From assembly GCA_003563255.1 (NCBI GenBank), contig PWSL01000214.1, positions 1-11,623 on the forward strand: a stretch of DNA of 11,623 nt, written 5' to 3'. Source of the DNA: Desulfonatronospira sp. (GTDB lineage Bacteria; Desulfobacterota; Desulfovibrionia; Desulfovibrionales; Desulfonatronovibrionaceae). The notes under the pieces were generated by a model, which ran no database searches, was not told the DNA's origin, and worked only from the letters and a program-made list of their open reading frames with translations. Of this stretch, positions 1 through 6,544 are shown in pieces; the stretch's first letter is position 1, and every line of letters begins with the position of its first letter. The position numbers and the translations under genes were made by a program.

Positions 1-121
1 ACATGCAAAGCAGGGGACAGGCACTCCGGGACCCACTTGAGCATCATGTTGTGCTTAAAATATCTTATTTTCTGGGACAAGCGGGTCCCGGAAGAGCCAG
101 TCCCCGTGCCACATGCAAAGC
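1..121. repeat. Palindromic REP/MITE-like element
   Basis: Two long imperfect inverted arms lie at about 13-39 and 78-105. The inner arms, 26-39 and 78-91, match at 13 of 14 positions (CCGGGACCC core), and the outer arms include GGGGAC (13-18) against GTCCCC (100-105). A small perfect hairpin, AAAATA/TATTTT with a TCT loop, sits near the centre (57-71). The structure is flanked by an 11-nt direct repeat, ACATGCAAAGC, at 1-11 and 111-121; the left copy may continue beyond the window. No transposase is encoded, so a non-autonomous or REP-type element is inferred. The right flank recurs at 6142-6159. Confidence 0.6.
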
Positions 122-190
122 GCTAAACCGATACCCGGCACTGTTTTTATCAGAGATTATTTCAGCTGATTTGAAAAAGTGCAGGGCGGG

Positions 191-220
191 TCAGTCCCCG
201 GCGATCAGTCCCCGGCGATC
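191..220. repeat. 14-nt tandem repeat, two copies
   Basis: The unit TCAGTCCCCGGCGA occurs at 191-204 and 205-218, identical in both, followed by the first two bases of a third copy. The CAGTCCCC core also occurs at about 98-105 in the right arm of the neighbouring palindromic element, so it is probably debris of the same repeat family. No function is evident. Confidence 0.8.
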
Positions 221-323
221 AATAAAACAGTTTCGATGTAGTGTTGGAAATCAACTACTTTTCCGCCTTTTCACGTCTGGAAGGTCAGATATGCAACAGC
301 ATAAGTCGGCCTTTCAGGCGCAT

Positions 324-357
324 TAAAGTCTTGCTATTAATCGCCAATGGCGTTAAT
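324..357 (+). promoter_or_regulatory. Palindrome overlapping a weak sigma-28-like promoter
   Basis: TAAAGTCT (324-331) and GCCAATGG (343-350) are separated by exactly 11 nt. The FliA consensus is TAAAGTTT-N11-GCCGATAA, so the matches are 7/8 and 5/8. Overlapping it is an inverted repeat with outer arms ATTAA (336-340) and TTAAT (353-357) and inner arms CGCCA (342-346) and TGGCG (348-352), with one bulged base. It ends 11 nt before the ATG of the response regulator, where an operator could sit. The promoter call is weak because the -10 is poor; the palindrome is directly visible. Confidence 0.35.
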
Positions 358-368
358 CTCCCTTCCTT

Positions 369-1781
369 ATGGCCAACATTCTGATAGTTGATGATGACCC
401 CGATGTGTGCAGCGTACTGGCAAGGTCTGTTGAGAATGCAGGGCACAAGGCACTCACTGCCGGAAGTCTCAGGCAAGCCAGGTCCCAGGCTGAAGGCTTT
501 GCCTGTGAAGCGGTCTTCCTGGACCTGAGCCTTCCCGACGGGCATGGACTCGACGCTTTACCGGAATTCCAGGCTCTACCCTCACTTCCAGAAGTAATCA
601 TCATCACCGGCAAAGGTGATCCCGAAGGGGCTGAGCTGGCCCTGAACAAAGGAGCATTCGACTTTCTGGAGAAGCCGGCCTCAATCATGGAGGTCACGCT
701 GGCCCTGGTCCGGGCTCTGGAATACAGGGAGGCCAGGATAACGAGATCAAAAAAAAGGCTTATTGCCAGACCGGGAATAGTGGGCAGCAGCCCGGTCCTG
801 AACAAATGCCTGCAGGACCTGGCCCAGGCCGCAGTGACGGGCAACAGCGTCCTCATCTACGGTGAAACCGGCACAGGCAAAGAGCTCTTCGCCAGGGCCC
901 TGCATGAAAACAGCCCCAGATCCGCCGGCAGCTTCGTGGTTGTAGACTGTTCGGCCCTGACTCAGGGCCTGCTTGAGAGCACTCTTTTCGGGCATGTCCG
1001 GGGCGCTTTTACCGGTGCCATGGAAAACTATTCAGGCCTGGTGTCCCTGAGTCACCAAGGGACCCTGTTTCTGGACGAGATCGGTGAGCTGAGCCTGGAG
1101 ATGCAGAAAAGGTTTTTGAGGCTGCTGGAAGAAAAAAAATACAGGCCGGTGGGGGCATCCAGGGAAGTCCACAGCGATTTCAGGCTGGTATGCGCCACCA
1201 ACAAAGACCTTGAGGCCATGGCCCAGCGAGGGGAGTTCCGCCAGGATCTGCTGTACAGAATCAGGATGTATCAATGCCGTCTACCCCCTTTGCGGGAACG
1301 CAAAGACGACATACCCGAACTCTCGGACCGTTTCCTCTCTGATATAGCCCGCCAGAGTGCAGAGCAACCCAAAGCCCTGTATCCCGAAGTCCTGGATATA
1401 TTCCAAGCCTATGACTGGCCGGGCAACGTCCGGGAGCTCAAGCATGCCCTGGAGCAGGCAGTGTCCGCTGCCACAGGAGTAACCATGCTGCATCGCAAAC
1501 ACCTGCCCCTGCACCTCAGAGTCTCGCTGCTCAAGAGTTCGCTCTCCGGGCAGCAGCATAAGGCCCAGGTACTGGATCCGGGCTTTTCTCCCCTGGGACG
1601 CCCGGACATTCCCCAATGGAAGACTTTCAGGGACCAGGCCGTTCGTGCCGCTGAAGAGCGATATTTCCAGGATCTATATGACCATACCGGCGGCAGGGTA
1701 AAAGAGATGGCTCAAATGGCCAACCTGACCCAGGCCAGGGTCTACGACCTGATCAAAAAATACAGGCCGCGCAAATCATAA
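369..1781 (+). CDS. Sigma-54-dependent response regulator, NtrC/AtoC type
   Basis: A cytoplasmic two-component transcription activator that would hydrolyse ATP to open sigma-54 promoters when phosphorylated. Residues 1-120 are a receiver domain with acidic residues D8-D10, phospho-acceptor D52, T80 and K102. Residues about 136-370 are an AAA+ domain with Walker A GETGTGKE (165-172), the sigma-54-contacting GAFTGA loop (212-217), Walker B ending LFLDE (about 233-237) and the WPGNVREL motif (350-357). The C-terminus (about 440-467) is a Fis-type helix-turn-helix. The 470-residue length is normal. The ATG is fixed by the receiver start, yet no purine-rich ribosome site precedes it, so initiation may be weak or near-leaderless. 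No partner kinase is in the window. A sigma-54-like promoter with palindromes follows immediately and is the obvious candidate target. The family assignment is very secure; the regulated genes are inferred. Confidence 0.96.
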   Translation: MANILIVDDDPDVCSVLARSVENAGHKALTAGSLRQARSQAEGFACEAVFLDLSLPDGHGLDALPEFQALPSLPEVIIITGKGDPEGAELALNKGAFDFLEKPASIMEVTLALVRALEYREARITRSKKRLIARPGIVGSSPVLNKCLQDLAQAAVTGNSVLIYGETGTGKELFARALHENSPRSAGSFVVVDCSALTQGLLESTLFGHVRGAFTGAMENYSGLVSLSHQGTLFLDEIGELSLEMQKRFLRLLEEKKYRPVGASREVHSDFRLVCATNKDLEAMAQRGEFRQDLLYRIRMYQCRLPPLRERKDDIPELSDRFLSDIARQSAEQPKALYPEVLDIFQAYDWPGNVRELKHALEQAVSAATGVTMLHRKHLPLHLRVSLLKSSLSGQQHKAQVLDPGFSPLGRPDIPQWKTFRDQAVRAAEERYFQDLYDHTGGRVKEMAQMANLTQARVYDLIKKYRPRKS

Positions 1782-1849
1782 CCCTGGGATTCCCGCCTGA
1801 GACCTTTACAGATTCAGGAATAACACTACGTAAATAGCACATACCAGAA

Positions 1850-1949
1850 ATTTCAAATTTGATTTGAAATATTTCAAGCCGGATTTGAAAAATACCCTTC
1901 CAAGATCTATCTCTTTCAGTCCTTTTTCTACCAACCTATTGAAATTCAA
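1850..1949. promoter_or_regulatory. Palindrome cluster, candidate activator binding sites
   Basis: ATTTCAAAT (1850-1858) and ATTTGAAAT (1862-1870) form a perfect 9-bp inverted repeat with a 3-nt spacer. It overlaps a second perfect palindrome, TTGAAATATTTCAA (1864-1877). A further half-site, ATTTGAAAAAT, lies at 1883-1893, and TTGAAATTCAA at 1939-1949. The main cluster is about 80-125 bp upstream of the -24 box, the usual position for enhancer sites of NtrC-family activators. The regulator encoded immediately upstream is the natural candidate to bind. The palindromes are certain; the binding role is inferred. Confidence 0.5.
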
Positions 1950-1959
1950 ATTAAAATTT

Positions 1960-1988
1960 TTGACATTATTTTTGGCACAGGTTTTGAT
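1960..1988 (+). promoter_or_regulatory. Possible sigma-70 promoter overlapping the sigma-54-like site
   Basis: A perfect TTGACA -35 hexamer (1960-1965) is followed after 17 nt by TTTGAT (1983-1988), which matches the -10 consensus at 4 of 6 positions. It overlaps the -24/-12 element, so the two forms of polymerase would compete. The region is AT-rich, which raises the chance of a random match. Confidence 0.35.
1973..1988 (+). promoter_or_regulatory. Candidate sigma-54 (-24/-12) promoter
   Basis: TGGCAC (1973-1978) is followed by 5 nt and TTGAT (1984-1988). The consensus is TGGCAC-RNNNN-TTGCW, so the -24 half is perfect, the GG-to-G spacing is correct and the -12 half deviates only by A for C. 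Transcription would start near 1998, leaving a leader of about 80 nt. Its position downstream of a NtrC-type regulator gene and of palindromic sites supports the call. Confidence 0.5.
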
Positions 1989-2081
1989 AAGAGTTTATGT
2001 AAGTTTTTTTGATCTGCACGTTGATTGCACTGGGGACATATCAGCGAAAGAGGGCCAAACCTGTCAACAGGCTAAGGATTA

Positions 2082-3926
2082 ATGAAGGATCTGGACTATC
2101 ATTCTGAAACAGACGGTAAATCCGGTCTGGAAGATTACCCCTTAAGGGAGTGGCTCCAGGAACTGGAAGAGGCGACCTCCAGCCTGGGCCAGGTGGTGGC
2201 GGGCAGGGAAGACGAATTCCTGGAAATCGGCCAGGGGGTGCAGGACTTGTCAGTCCGTTCCCGGGAGTTGTCCTCCTGCTCAATGGAGCTGGCCGAGAAG
2301 GCTTCCGGCAAGACCCTCAAAGAGGATATGCAGGAGATGGACCGGGCCCTGGAGCAGATCCAGGACAAGTCTGAGAGTGTAGACCTGTCCCTGATCCTGG
2401 GAAGGTGCACTGATCTGGCCGGGGCTATTGCAAAACTGCACAAGGAGATGCAGCAGTTCAGGCCCATGCTCAAGCATCTCAGGGTACTGGCCATGTCCAT
2501 CCGAATCGAGAGCGCCAGGCTTGGCGAGGCCGGTAGACATTTTGTGACTCTGGCCCAGGAAGTGGAAAAACTGGGTCACAAGACTGATGAGTACTCCCGC
2601 CATGTGGGCCGGAGGGCAACGGATCTTCTGGGAGAAGTTCAGAAAGTCCAGGACCGGGTGGATATGACCCAGAAATTGCACTCAGGAGAGATAACGCCCC
2701 TTCTGGACAGGTTCTGCCAGGGAAACCAGGATCTCAAAGAGCTTCAGTCTTCATCCGAGCGCATTTCAAGCTCCATTTCCAGCCGCACCGAGGATATAAA
2801 AGAGCAGATCGGGGAGATCATCTCCTCGGTGCAGTTTCACGACATAACCAGGCAGCAGGTGGAGCATGTGCAGCAGAGCCTGGAAGAGGTCCAGATTTTT
2901 TTCCAGGGAGATCCCGGCCGGCAGCAGGACGATGCAGCCGGCATGATCAGCTGGCTCAACGATGTCTGTTCCCTGCAGTACCGGCAGCTTACATTTACAA
3001 AATCCGAGCTGGGCAGTGCAATGGACCGGATCAGGGAGAGCATCACAGCCATAGGCAGGTTTGCTGCAGAGCAGGAAAAGGACATGGATGGTTTTGCCGG
3101 TCTGGACTCCGGGAGCGGCAAAGGGGTGCTGGGAGAGCTGGAGCAGGATGCCTCAGAACTTATTCCCGCGTTGCAGCAGGCATCCACCCGTTTTGAGGAC
3201 GTGGTGGATCGACTTGACGGTATGGCCGGTGTCTTGGGGGATATGCAGAATCTTTTGGACACCCTTGAGGATATTGGCGAGGAAATAGAACTCATCGCCC
3301 TCAACGCCAGCGTCAAGTCGGCTCACACCGGTGATGAGGGCAAACCTCTGGGGGTCCTGGCCGGAGCCATTCACCGGCTTTCCAGAAGCACCAAGGACCT
3401 GGTCGCCCGCGTTTCAGGGGTGCTGGAAGAGATCGTTTCGGTTTCCGGGGATTTCAACTCCCATGCCGCAAGTGCAAGGGCCAGGGCCCAGAAGGAAGCC
3501 GCCCTCTGTGAAACCCTGGGCCAGGTACTCAACCGTCTGGCTCAATCCAATTCCGAGGCAGCCGCATTGCACGGTTCGCTGCGCCGGGACACGGCTGAAT
3601 TTCTCAAGCTGGTCAGAAGTCTGGAAGATAAAATGGATCTGCAGTTTGTGGTGGAAAAGGAATTGAGCTCTATCATCCAGCATCTGCAAAGGATTCAGGG
3701 TCAGGTCAGTGATCAGGTCCCTGAGTATGCAGAGGGCAGGTATTCTGAACGGCTGAAAAACAGCCTGCACCGTTATACCATGCAGTCTGAGCGCAGCGTG
3801 TTCTTGGAGTTTACAGGTGAGGGCCAAGCAGCAGGAAAGAATATGCCGGATGATAATATCGATCTTTTTGATGAGGATGCCGGGGAAGATGAAGACGGGT
3901 TCGGCGAAAACGTGGAACTGTTCTGA
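2082..3926 (+). CDS. Soluble double-tip receptor-like protein with CheZ-like features
   Basis: A 614-residue, mostly helical coiled-coil protein with no signal peptide or membrane segment, so cytoplasmic. It carries two degenerate copies of the chemoreceptor hairpin tip. The first (about 132-168) keeps the E143, R146 and E149 equivalents but has S139 for the conserved Asn. The second (about 400-440) keeps N408 but has K412 and H415 for the Glu and Arg. A segment at 249-264 contains D254-ITR-Q258, matching the D-x3-Q catalytic motif of the CheY-P phosphatase CheZ. The C-terminal 25 residues are very acidic and contain DDNIDLF (590-596) and end in ENVELF, recalling the CheZ tail that binds CheY-P. 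Start choice: ATG with AAGGA at 2074-2078, a short spacing. Receptor-like ancestry is secure. Phosphatase activity is inferred; a scaffold or cytoplasmic receptor is the alternative. Confidence 0.85.
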   Translation: MKDLDYHSETDGKSGLEDYPLREWLQELEEATSSLGQVVAGREDEFLEIGQGVQDLSVRSRELSSCSMELAEKASGKTLKEDMQEMDRALEQIQDKSESVDLSLILGRCTDLAGAIAKLHKEMQQFRPMLKHLRVLAMSIRIESARLGEAGRHFVTLAQEVEKLGHKTDEYSRHVGRRATDLLGEVQKVQDRVDMTQKLHSGEITPLLDRFCQGNQDLKELQSSSERISSSISSRTEDIKEQIGEIISSVQFHDITRQQVEHVQQSLEEVQIFFQGDPGRQQDDAAGMISWLNDVCSLQYRQLTFTKSELGSAMDRIRESITAIGRFAAEQEKDMDGFAGLDSGSGKGVLGELEQDASELIPALQQASTRFEDVVDRLDGMAGVLGDMQNLLDTLEDIGEEIELIALNASVKSAHTGDEGKPLGVLAGAIHRLSRSTKDLVARVSGVLEEIVSVSGDFNSHAASARARAQKEAALCETLGQVLNRLAQSNSEAAALHGSLRRDTAEFLKLVRSLEDKMDLQFVVEKELSSIIQHLQRIQGQVSDQVPEYAEGRYSERLKNSLHRYTMQSERSVFLEFTGEGQAAGKNMPDDNIDLFDEDAGEDEDGFGENVELF

Positions 3927-4008
3927 ATGGCTTCCTCTGCAGCAGTGTACACTTGGATTATTTACCGCACGGGTTGTGGTATAAAACCTGGAAGGCAGGA
4001 GAACGGGT

Positions 4009-6081
4009 ATGAAAAACTTGAAGTTGGGTGTAAAATTGATGGGGGGCTTTATAATTGTGGCCCTCATAGTTCTGGTAGTGGGTTTTTTCGGCTGGAGGGG
4101 GGCCAACAATCTTGATGGTCATGTACATGAGATCGGCCAGGTCAATCTGCCCAGCATCAACAACCTCAGGATTGCGGAAAAGGAACTGGAAACATTGATG
4201 GTCGCTTTCCGGACCCTGCTCAACCCCGAGCTGAGCATGGAGGAAAGACAGGAGCAGCATCAAGCCATTGATGCAGCCAGATCAAGATACGGGCCGGCAA
4301 TGGATGCCTTTGAACAACTGCCCCGGACCAGTGAAGAAGATGCTCTCTGGAGCGAAATAGGAACCACTATTCAGCAATGGGCCGGGGTGAACGACGAATT
4401 TCTGGCCATGGCCAGGGAACTGGAGGATATAGGCATCCTGAACACAGATGAATTTCTGAGTATGCTCCAGGGGTTCAGAGGGGATCACTATGCCCTTATG
4501 GACAATATCGGCCGTTTTCTGCTGACCGGCCAGGATTTTGAGGGTGGAGACGATGCCAGGGCCTGTGCCTTCGGCCGCTGGATGGCTGATTTTCGCATTG
4601 ACAATCCCCAGATCACCGGGATGCTCCGGGATGTTGTCCCTTATCATAATGCCTTTCACGAAAGTGTGGCTGATATCAGGCAGGAAATGCAGGCCGACAA
4701 CGAGCAGGCGGCTATAGATATTTATTATGAACAGATGCTGCCTGCCGCGGAAAATACTTTCGGGTATTTTGACAGGCTCATCGAGATCGCTCAGGAGGCA
4801 GATGCTTTATATGACCAGATGAACCAGCTGGCCATGCAGGACTCCAGGGAGATGCAGCTGGCCGCCATGGAACTTATGGGGGAAATCATCGCCATCAATG
4901 AGCAGGGGGCGGCCCATGCCGTGTCAACGGCTGAAAACGATGCCGCCAACGCCATAACCGTTGCCCTGGCCGGGATGCTCATAGGGGTGGTGCTGGCCGT
5001 GGCTCTGGGAGCAGTGCTGACCAGGGCCATAACCGGCCCCGTAGCCAAGGGCGTGGCCTTTTCCGAGCAGATGGCCGACGGAGATATGACTCAGGCCCTG
5101 GATGTCAACCAGAAGGACGAAATAGGAATTCTGGCCGATTCCATGCGCCGCATGCAGGAAAAGCTCAAGGAAGTGGTGCAGGAAGTAAAGACTTCCGCGG
5201 ACAACGTGGCTGCTGGCAGCGAGGAAATGAGCTCTTCTTCTGAGGAGATGTCCCAGGGGGCCACGGAACAGGCCTCCAACCTGGAAGAGGTATCCTCCAA
5301 CATGGAGCAGATGGGCTCCAATATCCAGCAGAACGCCGACAATGCCGCTCAGACCGAAAAGATCGCCCTGCAGGCGGCCAAGGATGCCGAAGACGGCGGC
5401 AGGCAGGTCCAGGACACGGTCCAGGCCATGCGGGATATTGCTGAAAAGATCAACATTATCGAGGAAATCGCCCGCCAGACCAACTTGCTGGCCCTGAATG
5501 CGGCCATTGAAGCCGCCCGGGCCGGAGAGGCCGGCAAGGGATTCGCCGTGGTGGCTGCAGAGGTGCGCAAGCTGGCCGAAAGAAGCGGTCAGGCCGCCAA
5601 CGAGATCAGCGGGCTGTCAGCTTCCAGTGTGCAGGTAGCGGAAAAGGCCGGGGAAATGCTCAGAAAGATGGTCCCGGACATCCAGAAGACCGCCGATCTG
5701 GTCCAGGAGATCAGCGCATCCTCCAAAGAGCAGACCTCCGGGGCGGAGCAGATCAACAAGGCCATCCAGCAGCTGGATCAGGTGGTGCAGCAGAATGCTT
5801 CCGCTTCGGAAGAGCTGTCCTCCACTGCCGAGGAACTCTCCAGCCAGGCCCAGCAGCTGCAGGGAATCATCAGTTTCTTTAAGGTCGATGCCCGTGAAAG
5901 CGGCATCGGAAAGTCCCTGATGACCGGTAAAGCCTCTTCAGGCGGCAGACCTGTTAAAAAGACAGGCGACCGGATGCAGCTGGCCCACAAGGAACCCGGA
6001 CAGCAGGACCGGCAAAAGAAGCGCCTGTCCCTGGATATGGGAGCAGAGGACGCCGAGGATCAGGAGTTTGAAAAATACTAG
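4009..6081 (+). CDS. Membrane chemoreceptor with periplasmic CZB-like zinc site
   Basis: A 690-residue methyl-accepting chemotaxis protein that would sense a ligand across the inner membrane and control CheA. Membrane segments are at about 9-28 and 313-337, enclosing a long helical periplasmic domain. Within it, H160, C186 (in CAFGRW), H213 and H217 (HxxxH) reproduce the ligand pattern of the CZB zinc-binding domain, which in many receptors is cytoplasmic. A HAMP domain spans about 338-390, followed by the signalling hairpin with a canonical tip (about 488-525, [16 protein letters not shown] at 494-509). A hydrophilic tail of about 65 residues ends in EFEKY, fitting the x-[HFYW]-x2-[HFYW] CheR-docking pattern. 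AGGAGA at 3997-4002 with 6-nt spacing sets the start. It follows the soluble receptor-like gene by 82 nt. The ligand is unknown; redox, zinc or hypochlorite-type signals are possible by family analogy only. Confidence 0.96.
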   Translation: MKNLKLGVKLMGGFIIVALIVLVVGFFGWRGANNLDGHVHEIGQVNLPSINNLRIAEKELETLMVAFRTLLNPELSMEERQEQHQAIDAARSRYGPAMDAFEQLPRTSEEDALWSEIGTTIQQWAGVNDEFLAMARELEDIGILNTDEFLSMLQGFRGDHYALMDNIGRFLLTGQDFEGGDDARACAFGRWMADFRIDNPQITGMLRDVVPYHNAFHESVADIRQEMQADNEQAAIDIYYEQMLPAAENTFGYFDRLIEIAQEADALYDQMNQLAMQDSREMQLAAMELMGEIIAINEQGAAHAVSTAENDAANAITVALAGMLIGVVLAVALGAVLTRAITGPVAKGVAFSEQMADGDMTQALDVNQKDEIGILADSMRRMQEKLKEVVQEVKTSADNVAAGSEEMSSSSEEMSQGATEQASNLEEVSSNMEQMGSNIQQNADNAAQTEKIALQAAKDAEDGGRQVQDTVQAMRDIAEKINIIEEIARQTNLLALNAAIEAARAGEAGKGFAVVAAEVRKLAERSGQAANEISGLSASSVQVAEKAGEMLRKMVPDIQKTADLVQEISASSKEQTSGAEQINKAIQQLDQVVQQNASASEELSSTAEELSSQAQQLQGIISFFKVDARESGIGKSLMTGKASSGGRPVKKTGDRMQLAHKEPGQQDRQKKRLSLDMGAEDAEDQEFEKY

Positions 6082-6092
6082 GGCTTGTTTAC

Positions 6093-6159
6093 GGGACCGG
6101 TGCAGAGGTTCTTCGCCGGTCCCCCTCCGGGCGGGCAGCCATGCCACATGCAGAGTGCT
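6093..6159. repeat. Hairpin plus flank related to the 1-121 repeat
   Basis: GGGACCGG (6093-6100) pairs perfectly with CCGGTCCC (6116-6123), and the stem extends by a G-U and a G-C pair to 10 bp around an 11-nt loop. Downstream, TGCCACATGCAGAGTGCT (6142-6159) matches 107-124 at 16 of 18 positions. The co-occurrence of a GTCCCC palindrome with this flank in two places points to one dispersed repeat family. No U-tract follows the hairpin, so it is not a typical intrinsic terminator; it may stabilise mRNA or separate expression levels within the operon. Confidence 0.55.
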
Positions 6160-6191
6160 GACATGATAACAGCAGAAAAACATGTTCCTCA

Positions 6192-6200
6192 GGGGAGGAG
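6192..6200 (+). promoter_or_regulatory. Ribosome binding site fixing the STAS gene start
   Basis: The purine run GGGGAGGAG lies 2 nt before the ATG at 6203, with GGAGG (6194-6198) at 4-nt spacing. It lies inside the longer frame that begins with the ATG at 6182, which has no such site, so 6203 is preferred. Confidence 0.7.
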
Positions 6201-6202
6201 TT

Positions 6203-6544
6203 ATGGAAGAACGTATGCCGGAAGAAAATACGATCTATACTTTGAGGCTGACCGGCGACTGCAGCGTGCAGCATGCCACTGATATCCTCAAGAGGTTCTC
6301 CCAGGCGCTGGAAACGACTGACAACCTGGCATTGGACCTGTCCGAGGTCGAAAACACGGACCTTTCCCTGCTGCAGATTATCTGCGCTGCTCACCAGTCT
6401 TTTGCAGCCAGGGCGAAAAAGATCAGTTTAAGCAGGCCCCCGGCCGATGCCGTTATTGCTGTATGGCGGGACGGCGGTTTCGGCCGGGTGTGCATGTTTG
6501 CACAAGAGGAATGTCTGTTCAAGGAGGTAAGCCTTAATGGGTAA
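6203..6544 (+). CDS. STAS-domain protein
   Basis: A 113-residue single-domain cytoplasmic protein of the STAS (SpoIIAA/anti-sigma antagonist) fold. The recognisable core is LALDLSEVENTDLSLLQIIC at about 42-61, corresponding to the beta strand and following helix that carry the phospho-site in SpoIIAA. There the usual D-S/T-x-G-L is replaced by D53-L54-S55-L56, so the Ser directly after the Asp is missing and regulation by a serine kinase is doubtful. It overlaps cheY by 8 nt (6537-6544), so the two are probably translationally coupled. STAS proteins of this shape occur in chemotaxis operons, but their role is not established; a protein-interaction partner in the array is a reasonable guess. 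The ATG at 6203 is chosen over 6182 for its ribosome site. Confidence 0.8.
   Translation: MEERMPEENTIYTLRLTGDCSVQHATDILKRFSQALETTDNLALDLSEVENTDLSLLQIICAAHQSFAARAKKISLSRPPADAVIAVWRDGGFGRVCMFAQEECLFKEVSLNG

Larger units (their letters stand above)
122..368. other. Gene-free region upstream of the response regulator
   Basis: No convincing gene is seen on either strand between the repeat at 1-121 and the response regulator. The region holds a 14-nt tandem repeat (191-220) and, at its right end, a palindrome overlapping a weak sigma-28-like promoter. Open frames crossing it run through the repeats and resemble no protein I recognise. Confidence 0.6.
1782..2081. other. AT-rich regulatory intergenic region
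   Basis: Three hundred bases without a credible gene, clearly more AT-rich than the flanking genes. It holds clustered TTGAAAT/ATTTCAA palindromes (1850-1892, 1939-1949), overlapping sigma-70-like and sigma-54-like promoter elements (1960-1988), and a leader of roughly 80 nt ending in AAGGA (2074-2078) before the next ATG. No rho-independent terminator is visible after the response regulator, so read-through from it is possible. Confidence 0.65.

Noticed and set aside
137..151. GGCAC-containing sigma-54 promoter
   Set aside because: The -12 half lacks the essential G, so it is not a credible site.
3..326. 107-codon plus-strand open frame
   Set aside because: It runs through the palindromic element and tandem repeat, has no ribosome site and resembles no family.
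1864..2082. 72-codon plus-strand open frame in the AT-rich intergenic region
   Set aside because: It lies over the palindrome cluster and promoter, its composition reflects AT-richness and there is no convincing ribosome site.
3953..3985. Sigma-70 promoter with TATAAA before the membrane receptor
   Set aside because: The only TTG-type -35 candidate is 21 nt away and no other hexamer fits at 16-18 nt.
3414..4109. 231-codon minus-strand open frame
   Set aside because: Antisense to the end of the soluble receptor gene and the start of the membrane receptor; no motifs.
6093..6123. Intrinsic terminator after the membrane receptor gene
   Set aside because: The stem is strong but is followed by a C/G-rich run and not a T-tract.
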